From Sphingomonas alpina (GTDB lineage Bacteria > Pseudomonadota > Alphaproteobacteria > Sphingomonadales > Sphingomonadaceae): a stretch of DNA of 64,000 bases. The position numbers and the translations under genes were made by a program. How positions within the stretch are numbered: the stretch's first letter is position 1; each line of letters opens with the position of its first letter. This document shows, one piece after another, positions 54,685 to 63,516 of this stretch. A model generated the notes under the pieces. It searched no databases. It was given only the letters and a program-made list of their open reading frames with translations, and was not told the origin of the DNA. The stretch spans positions 434,001 to 498,000 of the forward strand of contig NZ_CP061038.1 in the NCBI RefSeq assembly GCF_014490665.1, read 5' to 3'.

Positions 54685-54788
54685 GCTTCCCGGACGAGGG
54701 CCTGGGCCCAGTCGCGGGACAGGAGGTAATTGGCGTTGCGCCCGTTCCCTCGACCTTATCCTCCTGGGCCCCGGCCTCGCCGGGAAAG
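54685..54788. repeat. intergenic inverted repeat, 'TTCCCGG..GGGCCTGGGCCC' type
   Basis: Arms GCTTCCCGGACGAGGGCCTG and GGCCCCGGCCTCGCCGGGAA face each other over about 50 bp. They resemble the pair at 29204-29299. It lies between the MarR-GNAT promoter and the 3' end of manC. Confidence 0.7.
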
Positions 54789-54816
54789 CGTACCGAGGGT
54801 TCAGGTCTGCACCGGA

Positions 54817-55881
54817 TCAGGTGTCTTTCATTGCCTCGATCAGTTTCTTGACCTCTTGGCTGCGGCCGCGTGGCAGGATCAGCACGTCATTGCCGCTGGC
54901 GACGACGATCAGATCCTGCACGCCGACAATGGCGATCCGCACACCGTCGCTGCGCACCAGGCAATTGGTGGTGTCGATCGCGACGACCTCGCCGCCGTCA
55001 TGACCGGCATGGGCATGGCCGTCGACATCGGCGCTGAGTGCATAGAGCGCGTCCCAGCTGCCGAGATCGCTCCACCCCATGGCGACCGGCACGACGGCGA
55101 CGCGCGCGGCCTTTTCCATCACCGCATAATCGATCGAATCGGCAGGGGAGGCGGCGAAGGCATCGGCGTCGGGATAGACCCGGTTCCCGTCATGCCGGGC
55201 CTTGTCCATCGATTGTTGCGCCGCGACCAGCATGTCGGGCGCAAAGGAGGCGAGTGCGTCGAGATACATGTCGGCACGGAACAGGAAGATGCCGCCGTTC
55301 CAGGCATGGTCGCCGGCAGCGAGCATCGCCTCGGCCTTGTCCAATGGCGGCTTCTCGACGAAGCGCGCGACTTTGTGCACGCCCTTGGCGATCTCTTCTC
55401 CGACCTGGATCCAGCCATAGCCGGTCTCAGGGGCGTCGGGTGCGATGCCGAAGGTCACCAGCCACCCTTCCGCGACAAGCGGCATCGCGGCATGGATTGC
55501 GGCATGGAATGCGTCGACATCGGCGATGACATGGTCCGATGGCATGATCAGCAACGGCGCCGGTCCGCCGCCCGCCGCGATCGCGGCAAGCGCGATGGCG
55601 GGCGCGGTATTGCGGCCCATCGGCTCGAGGATCACGGCTTGCGCACCGGCCTCGACCGCGTCGAGCTGCTCGTCGATCATGTCGGCATGCCGGGCATTGG
55701 CCACCACGATCGGCGCTGCGAAACGCTCGCCGGTGGCGCGCCGCGCGGTCAGCTGCAGCATCGTCTCCTCGGCGGTCAGCGCGAGCATCTGTTTCGGGCA
55801 TTCGGGCCGCGACATCGGCCAGAGCCGCGTACCCGATCCGCCCGAAAGGATGACGGGAACGATCGGTCTGGAAAGCGGCAT
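54817..55881 (-). CDS. manC: mannose-1-phosphate guanylyltransferase
   Basis: The enzyme makes GDP-mannose from mannose-1-phosphate and GTP, feeding exopolysaccharide and glycan synthesis. The 354-residue protein has PVILSGGSGTRLWPMSR (nucleotide loop), RNTAPAIALAA, IMPSDHVI and WNGGIFLFR, and ends DVLILPRGRSQEVKKLIEAM. The isomerase domain of the bifunctional form is absent. A perfect AGGAGG site precedes ATG 55881. The divergent neighbour encodes a polyprenyl-phosphate sugar transferase, consistent with a shared polysaccharide role. Confidence 0.93.
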   Translation of the reverse strand: MPLSRPIVPVILSGGSGTRLWPMSRPECPKQMLALTAEETMLQLTARRATGERFAAPIVVANARHADMIDEQLDAVEAGAQAVILEPMGRNTAPAIALAAIAAGGGPAPLLIMPSDHVIADVDAFHAAIHAAMPLVAEGWLVTFGIAPDAPETGYGWIQVGEEIAKGVHKVARFVEKPPLDKAEAMLAAGDHAWNGGIFLFRADMYLDALASFAPDMLVAAQQSMDKARHDGNRVYPDADAFAASPADSIDYAVMEKAARVAVVPVAMGWSDLGSWDALYALSADVDGHAHAGHDGGEVVAIDTTNCLVRSDGVRIAIVGVQDLIVVASGNDVLILPRGRSQEVKKLIEAMKDT

Positions 55882-56550
55882 TCGAATCCTCCTGTTGCGC
55901 GCTATCCTTAGGGCCAGGCGCGCATCAGACAACTCTCCTCGATCAAGCCCGATCCCCGCAGGCTCAATCTTTATGCAATTCGCCCGACATCAGCCCCCCG
56001 TCATCGCGCAGCGGATCGAGACTGGCCGTCACCAGTTCGGCCAATGGTTCTCCTTGCAAAGCTGCAGCTCCATCGTTCGGCGATTCAATACCGAAGCGGA
56101 TCATGCCACCGCGGAACTCGACGAAACGCATGCATGCTGTCCGCCCCGCTCTTTCTCATCGCTGGAAAACCAATCTTCTCGCACGAGCTGTTCTGTCGAT
56201 AACAGCCAGCCTCGTGGCTGTTCCTGGCTGTTATGCTGGCTGTTCCGTTGGCTGTTAACTGGCTGATAGCTGGCTGTTCCTGAGCGCGATGGATTTAGCC
56301 AAGAATTTGAAATAAAACAATAAATCCGAAAATTCTAACTGCCGGCGAAAAATTCGCCGAAATATCAGCCAGGAACAGCCAGCGATCGCCCACCGGCCGG
56401 ATCGGATAGGTCGCAAACGCACCATCTTCCGGAATGCCGATCTGCCATGGCCGCAAGGGGAAGGCGGCGTTCAACCTTTATTTGTCAATTTCTGCGACAG
56501 CGGATCGCACGTGTCGGAAAAATTTACACGGACCGCTGGGACTCGACGTA
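55882..56550. other. long divergent intergenic region between manC and epsB-like gene
   Basis: About 670 bp hold both divergent promoters, the repeat element at 56145-56410, and no convincing gene. A plus-strand frame beginning MQFARHQPPVIAQRIETG (near 55973) runs into the repeat and looks non-coding. I cannot place sigma-54 sites for PrsR with confidence. Confidence 0.55.
56145..56410. repeat. intergenic repeat element (copy B) with repeated TGGCTGTT words
   Basis: The left flank CCCGCTCTTT...GCTGGAAAA and GTCGATAACAG (to 56205) match copy A at 10940. Then TGGCTGTT occurs five times between 56215 and 56279, with a degenerate sixth (TGGCTGAT), and the complement AACAGCCA occurs at 56201 and near 56373. 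AACAGCCA-GCCTCG-TGGCTGTT forms a hairpin. The right flank GGCGAAAAATTCGCCGAAA resembles GGCGAAGAATTCGGCTTGAAA of copy A. The repeated word is locus-specific while the flanks are shared. Confidence 0.75.
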
Positions 56551-57939
56551 ATGATCAGGCTGTTCAAGCACTATATACCGCATGCCGTGCTGTTGCTCGG
56601 CCTGTTCGATGTCGTGTTGCTGCTGGCCGCGGCCGAGTTCGGCTGGATTTATCGCGCAAACCAGATCGAGATGCTGGTCGAACCGATTCACACCCGCATA
56701 CCGCAATTGCTCACCTTCGCCGTGTCGCTCGAACTCGCGATGATCGCGGTCGGGGTTTATGGCGCGAACTCTCTGCAATCGTTGCGCTACGCCGCGGCGC
56801 GCCTGGTTGTCGCCATTTCGCTGGGCGTGATCTTCCTCAGTGTGATCTTCTTCGTCATGCCGGCGATCACCTTCTGGCGCTCCAACCTGCTCTATTCGAT
56901 GGGCGCGGCGATGATATTGCTGGTCGGCCTGCGCATCCTGCTCGGCAAGATGATCGGCGGGCAGGCGTTCAAACGCCGGGTCGTCGTGCTCGGTGCCGGC
57001 GCCCGCGCCGCGCGGTTGAAGGCGCTTGCCGCGACGCCCGGCGCGGGGTTCGTCGTGGTCGGCTATGTCTCGATGAGCGAGGCGGCGCGGGTGATCCCGG
57101 AGGCGATCGCGCGCGATGCGATCTATAATCTCGCCGATCACGTCGTGTTGCTCAATGCCAGCGAAGTCGTGCTCGCGCTTGAGGAGCGCCGCAACGCGCT
57201 GCCGCTCAAGGACCTTCTGCGCATCAAGACCACCGGTGTGCATGTCAACGAAATCTCGACCTTTCTCGAACGCGAAACGGGCCGGGTCGACCTGCAGAGC
57301 GTCAATCCGAGCTGGCTGATCTTCTCCGATGGCTTCTCGTCTGGACGGATGCTGTCGAGCGTGTTCAAGCGCCTGTTCGATATTGCCGCGAGCGCGCTGC
57401 TGCTCACGCTGACCGCACCGGTCATCCTGCTCACCGCGATCGCCATCAAGCTGGAGAGCAAGGGCCCGGCATTCTATCGCCAGCGCCGCGTGGGGCTGTA
57501 CAGCGTCGGGTTCGACTGCATCAAATTGCGCTCGATGCGCCAGGATGCCGAGATCGGCGGGCAGGCGGTCTGGGCCGAGAAGGACGATCCGCGCATCACC
57601 CGTATCGGCCGCTTCATCCGCAAGGTGCGAATTGATGAACTGCCGCAGACCTGGTCGGTGCTGAAGGGCGAAATGAGCTTTGTCGGCCCGCGTCCCGAAC
57701 GGCCGCAATTCGTCGACGATCTCGAGCAGCAGCTGCCTTATTATGCCGAGCGGCATATGGTGAAGCCGGGCATCACCGGCTGGGCGCAGATCAACTATCC
57801 CTATGGCGCGTCGATCGAGGATTCGCGGCAGAAGCTCGAATATGACCTTTATTACGCCAAGAATTATTCGCCCTTTCTCGACATATTGATCCTGCTGCAG
57901 ACGATCCGCGTCGTGCTGTGGCCGGAAGGCGCGCGGTAA
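56551..57939 (+). CDS. EpsB-like polyprenyl-phosphate sugar-1-phosphate transferase (exosortase-system type)
   Basis: The 462-residue enzyme starts exopolysaccharide subunits on a lipid carrier. Four to five N-terminal membrane helices are followed by a Rossmann-like region (RRVVVLGAGARAARL). The C-terminal bacterial sugar transferase domain has KRLFDIAASALLLTLTAPV, ESKGPAFYRQRRVGL, KLRSMRQDAE, RIDELPQTWSVLKGEMSFVG and KPGITGWAQINY. Sequence and location next to prsK/prsR/prsT point to the TIGR03013-like type linked to PEP-CTERM systems. ATG 56551 (MIRLFKHYIPH) starts before the first helix. Confidence 0.92.
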   Translation: MIRLFKHYIPHAVLLLGLFDVVLLLAAAEFGWIYRANQIEMLVEPIHTRIPQLLTFAVSLELAMIAVGVYGANSLQSLRYAAARLVVAISLGVIFLSVIFFVMPAITFWRSNLLYSMGAAMILLVGLRILLGKMIGGQAFKRRVVVLGAGARAARLKALAATPGAGFVVVGYVSMSEAARVIPEAIARDAIYNLADHVVLLNASEVVLALEERRNALPLKDLLRIKTTGVHVNEISTFLERETGRVDLQSVNPSWLIFSDGFSSGRMLSSVFKRLFDIAASALLLTLTAPVILLTAIAIKLESKGPAFYRQRRVGLYSVGFDCIKLRSMRQDAEIGGQAVWAEKDDPRITRIGRFIRKVRIDELPQTWSVLKGEMSFVGPRPERPQFVDDLEQQLPYYAERHMVKPGITGWAQINYPYGASIEDSRQKLEYDLYYAKNYSPFLDILILLQTIRVVLWPEGAR

Positions 57940-57946
57940 CGGCCGC

Positions 57947-60014
57947 GTGGCGATGACGCTCATCCTGTGGGGCCATGCGGTCGCCGCGTTGCTGTTCGGC
58001 ATGATCGCCATGTCGCAGCTGCGCGATGCGGCCACCGCCTTGCCGCGTCTGACTTTCGTCGTTGCCCTGATCGCGACCGCCTTGTGGGCATTGGCGGTGG
58101 CCGGGATCGACCCTCGCGACGTCATGGCCCGGATCGCCGAGAGCGGGCGCAATCTTGCCTGGCTCGCCTTCATGTTCGCCCTGGTCCGGCGCGACCCGAG
58201 CGCGCCGCATGGCAAGGCCGTGGCGACTGTTTACGGCGTCGTCATGCTGATCGTGCTGGCTGGGATCGCGCTGGCGATCGCGGAAACCACTCTGGCCCCG
58301 GCCGACGCCATATCGATGGGATCCGCCCGGCTGCTGCTGCGCATGATGGTCGCAGTGAGTGCGCTGGTGCTGGTCCATCATCTCTATTCGGCGGTCGCCC
58401 CGCGTGCGCGCGGCGGCATCCTGCTGGTCGTCATTGCGCTTGCCGTGATGTGGAGCCTCGACCTGGCCATCTATGCCACCGCCTATCTGACGCGGAGCTG
58501 GGGCGTCGAACTCGTTGCGCTGCGCGGTGCCGCGATGGCGCTGCTCGCACCACTGTTCGCGCTGGCGGTGATGCGCAACGGCGACTGGACGCTGAAATTG
58601 TCGCGCACCGTCGCCTGGCAATCGCTGTCGCTTGCCGCGACGATATTGTGGCTGGTGACGATGGTGCTGATCACCAGCGGGATCGCCGCGTTCGGCGGCA
58701 CTTATGTCCGCATCGCCCAGACCGCCTTTGTATTCGGATCGGCCGCGGCGACATTGACCCTGGTCTCCTCGCCTTGGCTCAAGGCCTGGGCGAAAGTGAA
58801 GCTGGCCAAGCATCTGTTCAATCATCGCTATGATTATCGCGCCGAATGGACGCGCTTTACCGATACGCTCGGCAAGCCCGAGAGGGGCCGCGCCGCTCGA
58901 CGAGCGAATCGTGAAGGCGGTCGCCGATCTGACCGATTCGCCCGCCGGCCTGCTGCTGGTGCCGGACGGTGCGGGGCTGGGCATCGGCGCTGCCTGGAAC
59001 TGGGATCGCGACGGGCTGCCCGCGTCCGGCGGGGATGAAGTCCTTGCCCGCCACCTCGTCGCCAGCGGACGGATCATCGAACTCGACCGCATCCGCAGCG
59101 ATGTCGGACTCGATTCCGAGGCCAGCGCCGAAGCAGCGAGCGTGCCGCAATGGATGCTCGATGACGGCACCACCTGGGCGCTCATTCCGTTGGTCCATCT
59201 CGACCGGCTGCAGGGCGCGATCCTGCTCGCCCGGCCGCCGATCGATCGTGCGCTCGACTGGGAGGATTTCGATCTCCTGCGCATCGCCGGCCGCCAGGCC
59301 GCGAGCTATCTCGCCGAGGCGCGCGCGCAGGAGGCGCTGGCCGATGCCGAGCGTTTCGACGAATTCAATCGCCGCTTCGCCTTCATCCTGCATGACATCA
59401 AGAATCTGGTGAGCCAGCTGACTTTGGTCGCGCGCAACGCCGAACGTCACGCAGACAATCCCGACTTCCGCGCCGACATGGTTGCGACATTGCAGGATTC
59501 GGCCGGGCGCATGAACGACCTGCTCGCACGACTGTCGCAGCATCACAGCGCTCGTGCGGAGGAGCTGCGTCCGGTCGAGCTGATGCCCTTGGTCGAGCGC
59601 GTCGCCGCGCGCCGCCGCGCCCAGCATCCGGTCGCGATCATCGGAGTGAAAGCGCTGGCACAGGCCGATCCGGCGCGGCTGGAACAGCTGCTCGGCCATT
59701 TGCTGCAGAATGCGATCGAGGCCAGCCCGTCGGTCGAACCGGTGACGATCGCGATCTCGATCGATGCGGCCAGCGTCGTCATCGACGTGATCGACCAGGG
59801 CTGTGGCATGTCGCCTGCATTCCTGCGCGATAAATTGTTCAAGCCCTTCGCCTCGTCCAAGCCCGGCGGCTTCGGCATCGGTGCGTTCGAGGCGCGGCAG
59901 CTCGCTCAGGCGATGGGCGGTAGCGTCGAAGTCACCAGCCGGGAGGGTGAGGGCACTCGCTTCCGCGTCATCCTGTCATCCGCCCGCGCGCTACCGATGG
60001 AACACGCCGCATGA
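57947..60014 (+). CDS. prsK: PEP-CTERM-system sensor kinase PrsK, frameshifted
   Basis: PrsK is the sensor kinase for PrsR. The N-terminal half has about eight membrane helices and KLAKHLFNHRYDYRAEWTRF, a family hallmark. At four Gs (58884-58887) the frame shifts by +1. Dropping one G gives PERAAPLDERIVKAVADLTD and restores an unbroken protein of about 688 residues. The second half contains a GAF-like domain, the histidine box FILHDIKNLVSQL (phosphorylated His) and HATPase motifs LLQNAIEASP, DQGCGMSP and GGFGIGAFEARQLA. The end overlaps prsR (ATGA). Start GTG 57947 or ATG 57953. Confidence 0.9.
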
Positions 60015-61360
60015 CCGCGAAACCGAAACTGCTTATCGTCGAGGACGATGCCGGGCTGCAGCGCCAGCTGCGCTGGGCTTATGAAGGGTATGACGTGGTC
60101 GTCGCCTCCGACCGCGCCACCGCGCTCGACGCGGTGCGCGCGGAGGAACCCGATGTCGTCACGCTCGACCTCGGCCTGCCACCTGATCCGGACGGCACGA
60201 GCGAGGGCTTTGCGACATTGCAGGCCATTCTCGGCCTCAAGCCCGACACCAAGGTCATCGTCGCGTCGGGACATGGCGCCCGCGAAAGCGCGCTGCGGGC
60301 GATTGGCGAAGGGGCTTGGGATTTCTACGCCAAGCCGATCGATATCGATGCGCTCGGCTTGATCGTGGCGCGCGCTTTCCATGTCCATGCGCTGGAGGCG
60401 GAGAATCGCCGCCTCGCCGAACGCGCCGGTACGACCGCGCTGGGCGGAATGATCACCGCCGCGCCGGAGATGCTTAAGGTCACCCGCACGATCGAGCGTG
60501 TCGCGGGGGCGGACGTATCGGTCATGTTGCTCGGCGCGAGCGGTACGGGCAAGGAATTGCTCGCCCGCGGCGTGCATGATTCCAGTCCGCGCCGGAACGG
60601 CGCGTTCGTCGCGATCAATTGCGCGGCGATTCCCGAAACCCTGCTCGAAAGCGAATTGTTCGGTCATGAGAAGGGCGCCTTCACCGGCGCGGTCAAGACG
60701 ACCGAGGGCAAGATCGAGCTGGCGCAGGGCGGCACCTTGTTCCTCGATGAGGTTGGCGACATTCCGCTGCCGCTGCAGGTCAAGCTGCTGCGCTTCCTGC
60801 AGGAGCGCGTGATCGAGCGGATCGGCGGGCGCAAGCCGATTGCGGTCGACACTCGGATCGTGTGCGCGACGCATCAGGATGTCGATGCGATGATCGCCGA
60901 TGGCCGCTTTCGCGAGGATCTCTATTACCGCCTCGCGGAAATCGTGGTGCGCATTCCCTCGCTTGCCGAGCGCAGCGGCGATGCCGGGCTGCTCGCGCAG
61001 CATTTCCTGAAGAAATACGCCAAGACCATGCATTCCGCGGTCACCGGCCTGTCGCCTGATGCGCGCGCCGCGATCGATGCCTGGGCCTGGCCGGGTAATG
61101 TCCGCGAGCTGGAGAACCGCATGAAGCGCGCGGTGATCATGGCCGAGGGCAAGCTGGTCACCGCTGCCGATCTCGACCTGGCGGGTGATGCCGAAGATGT
61201 CCCGCTCAACTTGCGCAGCGTGCGCGAGGTCGCCGACCGCAAGGCGATCCGTCATGCATTGGCCCGCGCCGATGGTAACATTTCCAATACCGCCAAGCTG
61301 CTAGGGGTGAGCCGGCCGACCCTGTACGATCTTTTGAAGAGCTATGATCTCCATGCGTGA
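60011..61360 (+). CDS. prsR: PEP-CTERM-box response regulator PrsR (sigma-54 activator)
   Basis: The 449-residue NtrC-type activator has a receiver domain (LLIVEDDAGLQ, Asp in VVTLDLGLPP, Lys in FYAKPIDID), a long linker and an AAA+ domain. The AAA+ part has Walker A GASGTGKELLAR, the sigma-54-contact motif EKGAFTGAV and Walker B GGTLFLDEVGDI; a Fis-type helix-turn-helix ends the protein (NISNTAKLLGVSRPTLYDLL). It is co-translated with prsK and expected to drive sigma-54 promoters of PEP-CTERM genes. Confidence 0.95.
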   Translation: MTAKPKLLIVEDDAGLQRQLRWAYEGYDVVVASDRATALDAVRAEEPDVVTLDLGLPPDPDGTSEGFATLQAILGLKPDTKVIVASGHGARESALRAIGEGAWDFYAKPIDIDALGLIVARAFHVHALEAENRRLAERAGTTALGGMITAAPEMLKVTRTIERVAGADVSVMLLGASGTGKELLARGVHDSSPRRNGAFVAINCAAIPETLLESELFGHEKGAFTGAVKTTEGKIELAQGGTLFLDEVGDIPLPLQVKLLRFLQERVIERIGGRKPIAVDTRIVCATHQDVDAMIADGRFREDLYYRLAEIVVRIPSLAERSGDAGLLAQHFLKKYAKTMHSAVTGLSPDARAAIDAWAWPGNVRELENRMKRAVIMAEGKLVTAADLDLAGDAEDVPLNLRSVREVADRKAIRHALARADGNISNTAKLLGVSRPTLYDLLKSYDLHA

Positions 61361-63416
61361 CCTGCTCGCTCCCAAATCGCTTCTGCGCCTGGCGACCGCC
61401 ATTGCGTCGTCGCTTGGCGCCGCCGCGCTGCTCGCTTTTGCCGTCACGACGCCGGCCCGGGCCGATGCCGATGCCGCGCGCCTGTCGCTCGCCAAGAGCC
61501 TGGCGATGCTCAAGACCGGCAATATCAGCGCGGCGCGCAACCATGCCCAGGCGGCGATCAAGGAAGATCCCAATTGGGGTCTCGCTCATGCCGTGCTCGC
61601 GCGCGCCTTCTTGTCGCTCGGCGACGGCCTGGGCGCCGAGGGGGAACTCGATCGCGCCAAGGCGGCGGGTTTCGACCCCAAGCGCGCGCAGCAACTCTAT
61701 GCCCATGCCTATCTGCTGCAGGGTGATGCCAAGCGTGCGTTGAGCACTGCAGCGACGGTGCCGCCGCGCTTCGCCGGCTATGCTGTCCGCGTCGGCGCGC
61801 GCGCGCTTGCCGCGCAGGGCGACTTGCCGGGCGCGCAGCGCGCGCTGGCCAATCTTCTGTCGGTCGACCCGGGCAATAGCGCCGCCTGGTCCGATCTCGG
61901 CCGGGTGCGTTTCGACGGCGGCGATGTCGGCGGCGCGATCGAAGCCGCGGTCAAGGCGACCGCCCTCGACCCCGCCAATATCGAAGCGCTCACGCTGCGC
62001 GGCGAACTGGTCCGCGGCCAATATGGCCTGATTGCGGCACTGCCCTGGTTCGAGGCCGCGCTGGCCCGCGATGCCTATTACCATCCCGCGCTGATCGAAT
62101 ACGCCTCAACGCTCGGCGATGCCGGTCGTTATGGCGACATGCTTGATGCCACGCGCCGTGCGCTTGCCGCGCGTCCGGGCAGTGCCCAGGCCTATTATCT
62201 CCAGGCGGTGCTGGCCGCGCGGGCGGGCAATGACGATCTCGCTCGCACGCTGCTGCAGCGCACCGGCGATGCGCTCAACGGACTGCCCGGCGCGCTGCTG
62301 CTCGGTGGCATGCTCGATTACGAAGCCGGCGGCTATGAGCAGGCGATCAACAAATGGCGCGAACTGGTCGGCCGCCAGCCGATGAACATCACCGCGCGCC
62401 GCTTGCTCGGCGCGGCGCTGCTGCGCTCGGGCGATGCTCAGGGCGCGCTCGACGTGCTGCGCCCGGTCGCGGCGCGCTTCGATGCCGACAGCTATACGCT
62501 GACCCTGGTCGCACGCGCGTTCGAACGGACCGGCGAGCGAGACTGGGCGGGCAAGTTCCTTGACCGCGCGGCCTTTCCGGCGCGTGACGCTTCGCTGCCG
62601 TTCGGAACAGACGACAGCCTCGCGGTGCTCGGTGGCCTCGCCAACGACAATCCCGACGACCCGGTGCGGCGCGTGGTCTTTCTGCGCGGGCTGGCCGATG
62701 CCGGCGACTATGGGGCTGCACTCGCCCAGGCGCAGGCGCTCACGCGCACATCGCCGGGGGCACCCGCTGCCTGGCTTGCGACCGGCGACATGCTGATGGT
62801 GATGAAGCGCTATGACGAGGCATCGGCCGCGTATCGCCATGCTGCCGATATCCGTTTCGATGAACCGACCATGCTGCGCACGGTCGATGCGCTCGACCAT
62901 GCCGGCCACCGCGCCGAAGCGGCCAATGCCCTTGCGCTGTTCCTGTCGCAGAATCCGCAGAATATCGCCGGCCAGCGGCTCGCCGCGCACTGGCAGATCG
63001 CCGCGGGCGAATTCGATGCAGCGATCGAGACGCTGGAAAATCTGCGCCAGCGCGTCGGCAATGGCGATGCCGCGCTGCTGACCGAGCTTGCCTATGCCTA
63101 TATCGGCGATGGCGATGAAACGACCGGCATGACCTATGCCAAGGCCGCCTATACCCTCGCACCACTCAACCCGGCGACGACCGACGCCTATGGCTGGGCG
63201 CTGTACCAGAGCGGCGACAACAAGGGGGCAGTGCAATTGCTCGAAAAGGCGGTCTCGATTGCACCCGAACATGCGATGCTGCGCTGGCATCTCGGACAGG
63301 CCTATGCCGATTTCGGCCGCGGTTCCGATGCCCGGGCGCAGATCGATGCCGCACTGAGCGATCCGACCTTCACCGACCGCGAGGCGGCCGCCGCGCTGCT
63401 GAAGACGCTGGTTTAA
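61344..63416 (+). CDS. prsT: PEP-CTERM-system TPR protein PrsT
   Basis: The 690-residue protein has a signal peptide (to about TPARA), then TPR-type repeats throughout, for example SAAWSDLGRVRFDGGDVGGAI, TARRLLGAALLRSGDAQGAL and TTDAYGWALYQSGDNKGAV. TPR proteins of this family lie next to prsK/prsR and probably scaffold export or assembly of exopolysaccharide or sorted proteins. The start overlaps the end of prsR (17 bases); GAAGAG precedes ATG 61344. No frameshift is seen. Confidence 0.88.
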   Translation: MISMRDLLAPKSLLRLATAIASSLGAAALLAFAVTTPARADADAARLSLAKSLAMLKTGNISAARNHAQAAIKEDPNWGLAHAVLARAFLSLGDGLGAEGELDRAKAAGFDPKRAQQLYAHAYLLQGDAKRALSTAATVPPRFAGYAVRVGARALAAQGDLPGAQRALANLLSVDPGNSAAWSDLGRVRFDGGDVGGAIEAAVKATALDPANIEALTLRGELVRGQYGLIAALPWFEAALARDAYYHPALIEYASTLGDAGRYGDMLDATRRALAARPGSAQAYYLQAVLAARAGNDDLARTLLQRTGDALNGLPGALLLGGMLDYEAGGYEQAINKWRELVGRQPMNITARRLLGAALLRSGDAQGALDVLRPVAARFDADSYTLTLVARAFERTGERDWAGKFLDRAAFPARDASLPFGTDDSLAVLGGLANDNPDDPVRRVVFLRGLADAGDYGAALAQAQALTRTSPGAPAAWLATGDMLMVMKRYDEASAAYRHAADIRFDEPTMLRTVDALDHAGHRAEAANALALFLSQNPQNIAGQRLAAHWQIAAGEFDAAIETLENLRQRVGNGDAALLTELAYAYIGDGDETTGMTYAKAAYTLAPLNPATTDAYGWALYQSGDNKGAVQLLEKAVSIAPEHAMLRWHLGQAYADFGRGSDARAQIDAALSDPTFTDREAAAALLKTLV

Positions 63417-63424
63417 TCTCAGCC

Positions 63425-63511
63425 GTTCGCCCTGAGCTTGTCGAAGGGCCGTTCTTTCTTCTAACGCGATGCAGAAGAGCGGGGCTTCGACAGGCTCAGC
63501 CCGAACGGAAG
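63425..63511. repeat. intergenic inverted repeat, 'GTTCGCCCTGAGCTTGTCGAAGGGC' family
   Basis: The left arm CGTTCGCCCTGAGCTTGTCG and the right arm CTTCGACAGGCTCAGCCCGA face each other across about 30 bp. This is a common sphingomonad intergenic sequence. It separates prsT from the ATPase gene. Confidence 0.88.
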
Positions 63512-63516
63512 ATGAT

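Noticed and set aside
56524..58215. Long minus-strand frame opposite the epsB-like gene and prsK
   Set aside because: It is antisense to recognisable domains, with Arg/His/Gln-rich composition. It is a shadow.
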